NCBI RefSeq assembly: GCF_029889905.1
Contig: NZ_JARANZ010000001.1
Location: forward strand, 248,001 to 312,000
Direction: 5' to 3'
Length of the DNA stretch: 64,000 nucleotides
DNA from: Chromohalobacter sp. 11-W
GTDB taxonomy: Bacteria; Pseudomonadota; Gammaproteobacteria; Pseudomonadales; Halomonadaceae
Shown here: in pieces, positions 46,178 to 53,739 of the stretch
Numbering within the stretch: position 1 is the stretch's first letter
Layout of the letters: the number at the start of each line of letters is the position of its first letter
The notes under the pieces: generated by a model
Told to the model about the DNA's origin: nothing
The model's input: only the letters and a program-made list of their open reading frames with translations
Databases searched by the model: none
Translations under genes and position numbers: made by a program

Positions 46178-46852
46178 TCACTGTTTGTTGGCAGCAGCGG
46201 TCAGCGTGGCGAAGGTCTCGCGCAGTGTTTCCGGCGTGAACTGCAAGGCATCGGCGTCATCCGCTTGCCAGGCGGCATACTCGTGCCCTTCCAGGCACTT
46301 GATCATGTTGTCGGTATTCAGCACTTCCAGGGAGTAGACCCAGTTGGCCATGTGGAGCATCGCGGCCATGTGGGCGCCTTCGTTGGAGGCGGTGCACATG
46401 TCGTGAACCAGTTGGATGCGGTAGTCGCGGAAGTAGGCGTCGAAGACCGAAGTCATCAGGCAACCGTCCGTCACCACGCCGCCGATGATCAGGTTCTTCA
46501 CGCCGAGGCTTTTCAGCATCAGGTCCAGGCTGGTTTCGAAGAAGGCGCTCCAGCGGTATTTGTCGATCACGATGTCGGTTTTCTGTGGCCGGATCTCGTC
46601 GACAATCTCGATGCTGTCACGGTTATCGGCGTAGAAGTGCGGTTCGCCGCCGGCCTGGCGGGGCTCGTCGAGCGAGAGGCCGATACCGTCACGGCGATTG
46701 ATTTGGCGCGTGTAGATGACCGGGATGCCGGCCGCTCGGCAGGCTTCGATCATGCTCTGTGTATTGCGCACCACGCCATCCATTCCGCGCAGGCTGAAGC
46801 CGCTTTCCTTCTGCACATCGATCACGACCAGGGCGGTTTCACTTGTCTTCAT
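46178..46852 (-). CDS. Isochorismatase-family cysteine hydrolase
   Basis: Cytosolic hydrolase of 224 residues. The catalytic triad pattern is visible: D10 in ALVVIDVQKE, a lysine in VIDKYRWSAFFET and the cysteine in GGVVTDGCLMTSV. Relatives include nicotinamidase, N-carbamoylsarcosine amidase and other amide hydrolases. The operon partners (GbsR-type regulator, betaine-binding protein) suggest an amide or related compound connected to quaternary or N-methyl amines; this is inference. The start is ATG at 46852, overlapping the gbsR end by 14 bases. A 35-bp piece of its 3' part is repeated in inverted orientation at 47536. Confidence 0.85.
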   Translation of the reverse strand: MKTSETALVVIDVQKESGFSLRGMDGVVRNTQSMIEACRAAGIPVIYTRQINRRDGIGLSLDEPRQAGGEPHFYADNRDSIEIVDEIRPQKTDIVIDKYRWSAFFETSLDLMLKSLGVKNLIIGGVVTDGCLMTSVFDAYFRDYRIQLVHDMCTASNEGAHMAAMLHMANWVYSLEVLNTDNMIKCLEGHEYAAWQADDADALQFTPETLRETFATLTAAANKQ

Positions 46853-47435
46853 GCTTGATGTTCTCTTGGGGGGAATGGCGGTCCGACAGCGGCGTATCGC
46901 GCTCGGGCCGGGGAAAATGCTCGAAGATGTCTCCCGACTCCATGGCATTGGCCAGCTGTGTGATCCAGGTCAGGTACGTTTTCGAACCGCTGACCAAGGC
47001 CTGGTCTTTTGCAGCCATCTCCCTGGTCTCGCTGTCCGCCCCGTGATCCGCGATCTCACGCATCACCGGCTCGGTCTGTTCGACCGCCTTATGAATGATG
47101 CCGCGTTCCAGGCGCAGCATCCTGACCATGAAGTTCAGGAAATTCTTGAAGAAGTCCTTCTCGGCGATGTAGTGGTCCTTGCGGTCGCCCTTCTTCCACA
47201 CCTTCGACACCATGCCGGTGTCGATCAACTCGCGGACACCGGTACTGACGCTCGCCTTACTCATGGCGACCTCGTCCTTGATGTCGTCCAGTGTCAGCGG
47301 TGAGGCGGAGAAATAGAGCACGGCGTAGATTCGTCCCACCGAGGGCGTAACGCCGTAGGCCACCATGCTTTGGGCAAGGGCGCTGATCATGACATCGCGC
47401 GCTTCTTCCAGGCGCTGTGTGTCGGTTTTCTGCAT
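46839..47435 (-). CDS. GbsR/MarR-type transcriptional regulator
   Basis: Winged-helix regulator of 198 residues of the GbsR group, which in other bacteria controls choline and glycine-betaine genes. The DNA-binding region is at about residues 28-85 (PSVGRIYAVLYFSASPLTLDDIKDEVAMSKASVSTGVRELI). The effector half follows. It is the first gene of a three-gene operon (regulator, hydrolase, binding protein). A perfect palindrome directly ahead of it is the likely operator. Confidence 0.87.
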   Translation of the reverse strand: MQKTDTQRLEEARDVMISALAQSMVAYGVTPSVGRIYAVLYFSASPLTLDDIKDEVAMSKASVSTGVRELIDTGMVSKVWKKGDRKDHYIAEKDFFKNFLNFMVRMLRLERGIIHKAVEQTEPVMREIADHGADSETREMAAKDQALVSGSKTYLTWITQLANAMESGDIFEHFPRPERDTPLSDRHSPQENIKHEDK

Positions 47436-47455
47436 GGCACGCTCTTTTGTTCAGT

Positions 47456-47477
47456 TTGTTCAAAATGTTTTGAACAA
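47456..47477. promoter_or_regulatory. Putative GbsR operator
   Basis: TTGTTCAAAA-TG-TTTTGAACAA is a perfect 10-2-10 inverted repeat 20 bases upstream of the gbsR start codon. An extra half-site (TTTTGTTCAG at 47445) lies next to it on the gene side. Confidence 0.75.
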
Positions 47478-47535
47478 TTTAGACAAATAGGTGAGTGCCG
47501 TCAAATTGCTTATCTGGTTGACCGCATCGACGATC

Positions 47536-47574
47536 ATGGCCAACTGGGTCTATTCCCTGGAAGTGCTGAAATAA
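47536..47574 (+). repeat. Inverted fragment of an isochorismatase-like gene
   Basis: Reads MANWVYSLEVLK then stop. The DNA matches the isochorismatase gene (MANWVYSLEVLN, 46317-46351, minus strand) at all but one or two bases over about 35, in opposite orientation. It is a relic of a second copy or the seed of an inversion-prone repeat. Confidence 0.7.
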
Positions 47575-47613
47575 AAGCTTCCTGCGGAATGAACCAGCGA
47601 GCACGGCGCAAGG

Positions 47614-47643
47614 CACAAAAAAGGGGCCCGCTAGGCCCCTTCC
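47614..47643 (-). terminator. Intrinsic terminator of the DUF7282-like gene
   Basis: On the minus strand AAGGGGCC (47642-47635) pairs with GGCCCCTT (47629-47622) around a 5-nt loop, followed by a run of T residues (complement of the A-run at 47618-47623). Confidence 0.8.
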
Positions 47644-47667
47644 GTCTCTCGGCATGCCGGAGAATGG

Positions 47668-48099
47668 TTACTGCGCGGTGATGGTCTCGGTTACCAGCTT
47701 GCCGTCCATCTTGATGGGGCCGTCTTCCTTGGCGCCGAGGGTGTACTCGAACACACCGGGCTCCATGCCGCCTTCTTCGCTGTGGACCATCAACATCAGG
47801 TGATCGCCGGCACTGACGTCTTCGGTCAGCAACGCGGTGACGTCCATGTTCTCGCCTTCCTTGAGCGGGGCGTGACCGACCACGGGGCCGGGCTTCATGC
47901 TCTCGTCGGTGCGATGGACCACCAGCCAGCCGTTGCTGTCCGCCGTGACCTTTTCCGCGGTGACCGTGCCGCCGGTGACGGATTGATCGTCGGCCCAGAC
48001 CTGTGGATGCATGTCACCGTGCATTTCCGCCTGGGCCAGGGAGGCGCCGGCGAGCAGGGTGGCGGATACGAATGCACTTGCCATGAGCTTGGTCATCAT
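47668..48099 (-). CDS. Secreted protein of unknown role, DUF7282-like
   Basis: Small exported protein of 143 residues. A signal peptide covers about residues 1-24 (TLLAGASLAQAE). The mature part is beta-rich and acidic, with VWADDQSVTGGTVTAEKVTAD, WLVVHRTDESMKPGPVVGHAPL and a Met/His-rich start. The fold resembles short extracellular beta-sandwich domains. It has its own terminator and lies downstream of the sigK/rskA pair on the same strand, so it may be a target of that sigma factor; this is inference. Start may be either of two adjacent ATG codons. Confidence 0.75.
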   Translation of the reverse strand: MMTKLMASAFVSATLLAGASLAQAEMHGDMHPQVWADDQSVTGGTVTAEKVTADSNGWLVVHRTDESMKPGPVVGHAPLKEGENMDVTALLTEDVSAGDHLMLMVHSEEGGMEPGVFEYTLGAKEDGPIKMDGKLVTETITAQ

Positions 48100-48207
48100 T
48101 CTCTCCTTGAGTTCCGAGCACGCCCCATCTTGGGAAGTGGTTGAGATGGGCGTGCTCTTAGTTACGCAAGGAGCCCGGGTAAGGTTTCACCTCGACGCGA
48201 AAAAAAT

Positions 48208-48972
48208 TCACAAATGCTGTGATACCGCGTCCCGGTCGGTGGGATATAGATAGCCGTGAATCGCGGAGCCCGTCGGCTGGCCGGTGGGGGAACCGCCTGG
48301 CGGCTCGATGCTGATGCCGAAGGTGGCCCGCTTGAGCAACTCGGAATCGTAGTCGCTCAGGGCGTCGGCCGGCAGGCTCAAGTCGTCGTTCAGCACGCCC
48401 ACCGAGCGGGGCTTGGGCCCTAGTGCCTCCGCCTTGATCCATAGCTGGTAGCTGCGGTCCGGCAGCGGCTTGGCGGTCACCGGGCGTACGTTGAGCCGGC
48501 GGCTGTCGAGGTCGACGGAAAGCATGAAGGCCGGCTGCTGGTCGTCCTGCTGGAACACGGCCACGAAGGGCGGTGCATCCGGCGTGTCGTCGAATGGCGC
48601 GATCATCACCACGGCGAGTATCAGCGCCGCGGCCGTGGCCAGGCCGGTACACCCGCGCCAGAAACCGAGGCGGCGGCGTAGCGCGATCACCTGGGTCGCG
48701 CCGTGGGTGTCGTCTTCCGACTTGGATTTTGTCTGAAAAGTCGCCTCGAGTTCGTCGATGCGACGCTCGATTCTTTCCAGCAGATCCGGCCCCGGGGCGA
48801 TGGCCTCGACCTCGTTGCCGAGCGGGGCGAGACGCGCCTCCCAGGCGAGAATGCGCGCTTCCATGTCGGCGTCGTGCTGCCGGCGCTGGGCTACCTCGGC
48901 GCGTTCCTCGGCGTCGAGAGTGCCCAGTACGTACTCGGCGGCCAGCATGTCGATGTCGTCGTGGTCGGTCAT
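48208..48972 (-). CDS. Anti-sigma factor, RskA/anti-sigma-K family
   Basis: Membrane anti-sigma factor of 254 residues. The N-terminal zinc-less anti-sigma domain begins MTDHDDIDMLAAEYVLGTLDAEER. A membrane helix is at about residues 98-117 (LATAAALILAVVMIAPF), followed by a periplasmic RskA domain with QQPAFMLSVDL, YQLWIKAEALGPKPRSVGVL and FGISIEPPGGSPTGQPTG. The start overlaps the sigma gene stop by four bases (ATGA). It is expected to bind and inhibit the ECF sigma factor until cleaved. Confidence 0.88.
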   Translation of the reverse strand: MTDHDDIDMLAAEYVLGTLDAEERAEVAQRRQHDADMEARILAWEARLAPLGNEVEAIAPGPDLLERIERRIDELEATFQTKSKSEDDTHGATQVIALRRRLGFWRGCTGLATAAALILAVVMIAPFDDTPDAPPFVAVFQQDDQQPAFMLSVDLDSRRLNVRPVTAKPLPDRSYQLWIKAEALGPKPRSVGVLNDDLSLPADALSDYDSELLKRATFGISIEPPGGSPTGQPTGSAIHGYLYPTDRDAVSQHL

Positions 48973-49583
48973 GGTGCCAGGCACCCCTTGAGTTGCTTCA
49001 AGGCCCGATGGAGCCAGGTCTTGACGGTGTTCACCGGCTGCTCGAAATGCGTGGCCAGATCGGCGCGCGACCAGCCATCCAGGTACGCGAGGCGGACCAT
49101 GTCCCGGCGCTCGGCCTCGAGCGCTTCCAGGCACGCATGCAGCCGCTTGGCGTCCTGCTCGTGCTCCAGGTGCTCACGGGCGCTGGGCTCATCGGCGGGC
49201 GTGTGGGCCAGCGCCTCTTCCGGCTCGTGCGGGGCCCGGGGCTGGCGACGCAGCTCGTCGATGGCGGCATGGCGGGCGATGGCGACCATCCAGGCAATCG
49301 GCGAGGCACGCCCGGTGTCGAACTGTGCCGCCTTCTGCCAGATCGTGACGTAGGCCTCCTGAACCACGTCGTCGGCCCGACCCCGCTCCTTCAAGATACG
49401 CAGTACCGTGCCATAGAGTTTCGCCGACGTGGCCGCATACAACTGCTCGAAGGCGCGGCGATCACGCTGGGCCACGCGCCGAAGCAGTTCGGGCAGGCGT
49501 TCTCCTGCAGTGGAAGGCGCGGCGGAGGCATCATCCGCCGCTATCGAGGAGCGCCTCGGAGAGCGTCTTGAGGCATCGGACAT
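48969..49583 (-). CDS. ECF RNA polymerase sigma factor, SigK-like
   Basis: Extracytoplasmic-function sigma factor of 204 residues. Region 2 is clear (RRAFEQLYAATSAKLYGTVLRILKERGRADDVVQEAYVTIWQKA, then ASPIAWMVAIARHAAIDELRR), and region 4 follows (RRDMVRLAYLDGWSRADLATHFEQPVNTVKTWLHRALKQLK). Translation is coupled to the RskA-type anti-sigma gene. The pair usually responds to redox or envelope stress; the signal here is unknown. Its 5' end is divergent from a chemoreceptor gene. Confidence 0.9.
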   Translation of the reverse strand: MSDASRRSPRRSSIAADDASAAPSTAGERLPELLRRVAQRDRRAFEQLYAATSAKLYGTVLRILKERGRADDVVQEAYVTIWQKAAQFDTGRASPIAWMVAIARHAAIDELRRQPRAPHEPEEALAHTPADEPSAREHLEHEQDAKRLHACLEALEAERRDMVRLAYLDGWSRADLATHFEQPVNTVKTWLHRALKQLKGCLAP

Positions 49584-49959
49584 ACCACGTTCCCTGTTGT
49601 CGTCGTTGGGGCATGCTGTCGGCGGCGCATCTGTATCCGCGCCATCGCGAGGCAGTTTGCAAAACCCCCGTGGTCATTACAAGCAGGGCGTGTGCGCCTG
49701 ACGCTTGCGGTGCTGTAGGCCTGGCACCACAACCGGGCGCGATCAGGCGTACGGCCTAAAGTTTACTTATGACATGCCGATACGCGTGGGTACGGGGCAT
49801 CGATTCCATGCTCCTTCCCAGTTCGAACCCTCTCCCAAACGAGATCGTTTCCATGTTGTCTTGCTTGACCATGTGCTGCCACGTGGCGGGCGGTGCCGTA
49901 TCGGCGTCGCCACGCCTTGCATGTTCCTTTACCGAGCCGTCACGGCGGGAGGTATGAGC
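49584..49959. other. Intergenic region between sigK and chemoreceptor
   Basis: Contains the sigma-28 promoter at 49757-49783. No gene seen. An in-frame extension of the chemoreceptor to 49705 exists, but it would place the promoter inside the coding region and adds no family sequence. Confidence 0.55.
49757..49783 (+). promoter_or_regulatory. Sigma-28 (FliA) promoter of the chemoreceptor gene
   Basis: TAAAGTTT (49757-49764), 11 bases, GCCGATAC (49776-49783) matches the FliA consensus TAAAGTTT-N11-GCCGATAA at all but the last base. It lies 177 bases before the chosen start codon, so the leader is long. Confidence 0.88.
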
Positions 49960-52053
49960 ATGCATTTCAAATCGATTCGCACCTTGGTCGCGACGCTCGT
50001 CGGGGCCTGCATCGTGGTGCTGGTGGTGGCCTTGGTCGGCTATGCGACCTTTGCTAATTCTCGGTCGGCGGAGTTCGTCGAGAAACAAACGCGAGGACTG
50101 CTCGAGCAAAACATTGAGCAACGTTTGGACGCGGTGGCCTCGACTCAGGCTGAGCAGATCAAGACCCGCCTGACCCAGGCACTGGGACAAGCGCGTAACC
50201 TGGCCTCGCTCAATGAGCTGATGGGCGAGGACCGAGGTGTCTCGTTGTCCCGCGAGGAACTGTCGAACGTCGTCCGCGACACAGTGGCAGAAAACCCCGA
50301 TCTGCTGGATGCCTTCATCGGTTGGGAGCCCAACGCCTTCGGCGATGACAGCGAATATACGGGCCGTGAAGACGCCGGCTACGGCCCGAATGGCCGTTTC
50401 ATGCCGTGGTGGTATCGCACCGAGTCGGGCGATATCGAGGTGCTGCCCCTGGGCGAGACCATGGAAAGCGAGACGCTTCAGGACAGCGGCATTCGTGAGG
50501 GCGAATACTATCTCTGCCCCCGCGAGACCCAGAAGCCCTGCGTCATCGATCCCGCGCCATACGATTACAACGGCAAGACCTTGATGGTGACGTCGTTCAA
50601 CGTGCCGGTAATGGTCGATGGCGAGTTCCGTGGCAGCGCCGGGGTCGATCTGTCAGTGGATTTCATCCAGACCTTGTTGAGCGACGCCAACGAGACGCTG
50701 TTTGACGGTGCCGGGGAAATGGCGTTGATCGCGCCGCGTGGTGGCGTTACCGCCTATACCGGTCATGACGAGGCGGCGGGACAACAGGCGGAAGATGTTT
50801 TCGACGAGGCCATTCGTGCGCGGTTGACCCGTGCTGGTGAAGGCGAACCGGTACGCGACGATTCGGGCGAGATGATCGAGCTGTATTGGCCGTTTAAGTT
50901 GATGGAAGACAGCGAGCCGTGGACGGTGATGATTCGTCTACCGGCCGATGTGGTCATGGCGGGGGCCGATAACCTCCAAGGGGATCTTGAGGATCAGCGC
51001 CGGGCCGATATGTTTGGCATGATCGCGGTCGGTGCGGTCATCGCGGCATTGGGGCTGCTGGTCAGCTGGCTGCTGGGCGGCAGCCTGTCGCGGCCGCTGC
51101 GCCAGCTGGCCGGACGCATGCGTGATATCGCCTCCGGTGGCGGCGACCTGACACAGCGTCTACCGGTGCGCGGTCGCAACGAGATCGCCGAGCTGGCGAC
51201 GCAGTTCAACGCCTTCGCCGACAAGATGAACGATGTACTGCTGGATGTCCGCGATAGCAGCGATTCGGTCCGCGTGGCGTCCTCGGAGATTGCTTCAGCG
51301 AGCCAGGATCTCGCCGGACGAACGGACACGACTGCCTCCAGCCTGCAGGAAACTTCGGCCTCGATGGAGGAACTGACCAGCACCGTCTCGCATACCGCGG
51401 ACTCGGCGAGTCAGGCCAGCGGCCTGGCCCAATCGGCGAGTCAGTCGGCGACGCGCGGTGGTGAGGTCGTCGGGGACGTGGTCAAGACCATGGACGAGAT
51501 CGAGACGGCCTCGCAGCAAGTCGCCGAGATCGTCACCACCATGGATGGCATCGCCTTCCAGACCAACCTGCTGGCCCTGAACGCCTCCGTCGAGGCGGCG
51601 CGTGCCGGTGAAGAAGGGCGTGGCTTCGCAGTGGTCGCCAGCGAGGTGCGCCAGCTCGCCACGCGCAGCGCCGACGCCGCCCGTGAGATCAAGTCGCTGA
51701 TCGACAACGCCTCGAGCAAGACCCAGAGCGGCGCCGAACTGGCGCGCAGCGCAGGCACGGCGATGAACGAGATCGTCGATGGCGTGACACGCGTCACGGA
51801 TGTGCTCAACGAGATCAGCGCCGCGACCAGCGAGCAGCGTGACGGCATCGGCCAGGTCAACGTAGCGGTGACCGATCTGGACAACATGACGCAGCAGAAT
51901 GCCGCCATGGTCGAACAGAGCGCTACCGCCGCCGCCGAGCTCAAGGCCCAGTCACAGCGCCTTGCCGAGACCGTCGGGGCCTTTACGCTGCGTGAGCGTG
52001 GCGAAGGGGAAAGCCAGCCGGCTGCGTTGCCGAGCGACTCGCACGCGCGCTGA
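49960..52053 (+). CDS. Methyl-accepting chemotaxis protein with periplasmic dCache domain
   Basis: Inner-membrane chemoreceptor of 697 residues. Membrane helix 1 is near residues 5-28 (TLVATLVGACIVVLVVALVGYA). A dCache-type ligand domain follows to about residue 340 (DAFIGWEPNAFGDDSEYTG, MPWWYRTESGDIEVLPLGE, SFNVPVMVDGEFRGSAGVDLSVDF). Helix 2 is MFGMIAVGAVIAALGLLVSWLL, then HAMP, then the signalling hairpin with FQTNLLALNASVEAARAGEEGRGFAVVASEVRQLA. No C-terminal CheR-tether pentapeptide is present. The start at 49960 has GGGAGG seven bases ahead; ATG 49954 is also in frame. The ligand is unknown. Confidence 0.93.
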   Translation: MHFKSIRTLVATLVGACIVVLVVALVGYATFANSRSAEFVEKQTRGLLEQNIEQRLDAVASTQAEQIKTRLTQALGQARNLASLNELMGEDRGVSLSREELSNVVRDTVAENPDLLDAFIGWEPNAFGDDSEYTGREDAGYGPNGRFMPWWYRTESGDIEVLPLGETMESETLQDSGIREGEYYLCPRETQKPCVIDPAPYDYNGKTLMVTSFNVPVMVDGEFRGSAGVDLSVDFIQTLLSDANETLFDGAGEMALIAPRGGVTAYTGHDEAAGQQAEDVFDEAIRARLTRAGEGEPVRDDSGEMIELYWPFKLMEDSEPWTVMIRLPADVVMAGADNLQGDLEDQRRADMFGMIAVGAVIAALGLLVSWLLGGSLSRPLRQLAGRMRDIASGGGDLTQRLPVRGRNEIAELATQFNAFADKMNDVLLDVRDSSDSVRVASSEIASASQDLAGRTDTTASSLQETSASMEELTSTVSHTADSASQASGLAQSASQSATRGGEVVGDVVKTMDEIETASQQVAEIVTTMDGIAFQTNLLALNASVEAARAGEEGRGFAVVASEVRQLATRSADAAREIKSLIDNASSKTQSGAELARSAGTAMNEIVDGVTRVTDVLNEISAATSEQRDGIGQVNVAVTDLDNMTQQNAAMVEQSATAAAELKAQSQRLAETVGAFTLRERGEGESQPAALPSDSHAR

Positions 52054-52077
52054 TGCGCGGCCCTCGGGCCACTACGA

Positions 52078-52107
52078 AAACCCGCCGGACATCGCCGGCG
52101 GGTTTCT
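52078..52107 (+). terminator. Intrinsic terminator of the chemoreceptor gene
   Basis: AAACCCGCCGG (52078-52088) pairs with CCGGCGGGTTT (52095-52105) around a 6-nt loop, ending in TTTCTT. Confidence 0.9.
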
Positions 52108-52254
52108 TGCGTAGGGTAGAAAAGCGCGCTCTACCACATGACGATTGCGTTGATGTGACGCATGGCGGAACTTCGCTCTTTGAACTAAAGTCGTATAAGT
52201 AGCCGTGAGTTACACACAACAAGCGAGACAGCAAATGTATCGGGAGGTTGGGAG

Positions 52255-52500
52255 ATGATTACCCAGGAAGATGTCGAGCTGGCGCGCAATGCGCCGTGGT
52301 TGGACACCCCACGCGTGGATGACACCAGCCCTGAAAACAGTGCCTTGTTCACGATCGGGACCATCATCGAGGCGAAAGTTCGCGAGGCATCACGTCCGCT
52401 GCGCGATGTCATCGATGAGATGGTGCGGCGTTTTTCGCCTTGGGGGCTTGATTCGCGCCTGGCGGAAACGGCCTATCGCTACGTGTATTGCTGGGGTTGA
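52255..52500 (+). CDS. Small conserved-looking protein of unknown function, 81 residues
   Basis: Starts at ATG 52255 after a clear ribosome site (GGGAGGTTGGGAG). The product begins MITQEDVELARNAPWLDTPR and ends RLAETAYRYVYCWG. It is soluble, mixed helical, and has no known motif to me. It has a plausible codon use for the surrounding genome and stands alone between the chemoreceptor terminator and the TerC leader. Confidence 0.65.
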   Translation: MITQEDVELARNAPWLDTPRVDDTSPENSALFTIGTIIEAKVREASRPLRDVIDEMVRRFSPWGLDSRLAETAYRYVYCWG

Positions 52501-52569
52501 GGTGACCTAGGCGTGCCGCCGCGACGATAAACGTTGCGTTGTGGCATGCCTCGCCCCACAATGCGCCGC

Positions 52570-52695
52570 AGCGGAAGGGGAGTATTCCCGAAGCGGGCCG
52601 CCAGGCTCACAGCTTCGCGCTGTCATCGTCAGCACGGGCGCAACGCCCCGGTGACAGAGGCTCGGCATTCATGCCAAGCGGGAGAGACCTTCGGC
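52570..52695 (+). ncRNA. yybP-ykoY-type (Mn2+) riboswitch
   Basis: The leader of the TerC gene has the class hallmarks in order: GGGGAGTA (52577-52584), a GCGGGC/GCCCG-like helix, ATCGTCAGCACGGGC in the middle, and GGGAGAGACCTTCGGC near the 3' end (52679-52695). These match the two conserved internal loops of the yybP-ykoY family, which senses manganese and very often precedes TerC/Alx genes. The ribosome site of the TerC gene follows about 20 bases later, so translation control is likely. Confidence 0.85.
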
Positions 52696-52724
52696 AACGT
52701 TGACCGTTGACCGGAGGTAGACCT

Positions 52725-53714
52725 ATGCACGTCCCCCTGTGGGTATGGCTGGCCACTGTGGCTGGCATCATCGCGCTGTTCGTTTTCGATTTCTTCTCGC
52801 ATGTCCGCAAGCCGCACGCGCCGAGCTTCAAGGAGTCGGCGGCGTGGAGCTGTGTGTACATCGCCTTGGCCATGGTGTTCGGGGCAGGGCTGTGGCTGGT
52901 TTGGGGGCCGCAGCACGGCGCCGAGTATTTCGCCGGCTTCATCACCGAGAAAAGCCTGTCGGTGGATAATCTGTTCGTGTTCGTGATCATCATGAGCAAG
53001 TTCGCGGTGCCGCGTATTCACCAACAGAAAGCGCTGCTGATCGGCATCGTCATCGCCTTGATCATGCGCGGCATTTTCATCGCCGTGGGCGCGGCGGCGA
53101 TCCATCAGTTCAGTTGGGTATTCTATATCTTCGGTGCCTTCCTGCTGTGGACGGCCTACAAACTGGGTAAAGAAAGCTTCGAGGAGCATGACGAAGAAGA
53201 GGAATACCGCCCCAATCTGGCGGTGCGATTGGCACAGCGCTGGCTACCGGTAACCGAGGAGTATCATGGCCAACGCTTGATCGCGAAGATCGGCGGTAAG
53301 CGGTTGGTGACGCCACTTTTCATGGTGATCGTGGCGCTGGGCTTCACCGATCTTTTGTTCGCGCTGGATTCCATTCCGGCCATCTATGGGCTGACGCGTG
53401 AGCCCTACATCGTCTTTACGGCGAACGCTTTCGCGTTGTTGGGATTGCTGCAGCTCTATTTCCTGCTGGGTGGCTTATTGTCGCGCTTGGTTTATCTGGG
53501 GCTGGGGCTGTCGGTGATCCTGGGCTTCATCGGCGTCAAGCTGGTGCTGGAAGCGCTGCACGAGAACACGCTGCCGTTCATCAACGGCGGCCATCCCATC
53601 GAGTCGATTCCCGAGATCCCCATCTGGTTGTCGATGACCATCATCGTTGGCGCGCTGGTGAGCACTGGCGTGGCGAGCTTGATCAAGGATCGCCGCGACC
53701 GGGCGCGTGCCTGA
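52725..53714 (+). CDS. TerC/Alx-family integral membrane protein
   Basis: Membrane protein of 329 residues with about nine helices, TerC family (E. coli Alx type, linked to manganese export and pH stress). Visible are FVFDFFSHVRKPHAPSFKES, EKSLSVDNLFVFVIIMSKFAVP with the family's acidic-polar motif, and VALGFTDLLFALDSIPAIYG, the second DxxxN/DSIPA motif. ATG 52725 has GGAGG seven bases ahead. The riboswitch-like leader supports control by manganese. Confidence 0.93.
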   Translation: MHVPLWVWLATVAGIIALFVFDFFSHVRKPHAPSFKESAAWSCVYIALAMVFGAGLWLVWGPQHGAEYFAGFITEKSLSVDNLFVFVIIMSKFAVPRIHQQKALLIGIVIALIMRGIFIAVGAAAIHQFSWVFYIFGAFLLWTAYKLGKESFEEHDEEEEYRPNLAVRLAQRWLPVTEEYHGQRLIAKIGGKRLVTPLFMVIVALGFTDLLFALDSIPAIYGLTREPYIVFTANAFALLGLLQLYFLLGGLLSRLVYLGLGLSVILGFIGVKLVLEALHENTLPFINGGHPIESIPEIPIWLSMTIIVGALVSTGVASLIKDRRDRARA

Positions 53715-53739
53715 TCGTATGATGGTAGGGCGTCGGGCG

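Noticed and set aside
49705-49959. Longer chemoreceptor with an extra 85 N-terminal residues
   Set aside because: It would run through the sigma-28 promoter, and the family N-terminus (membrane helix) starts at 49960.
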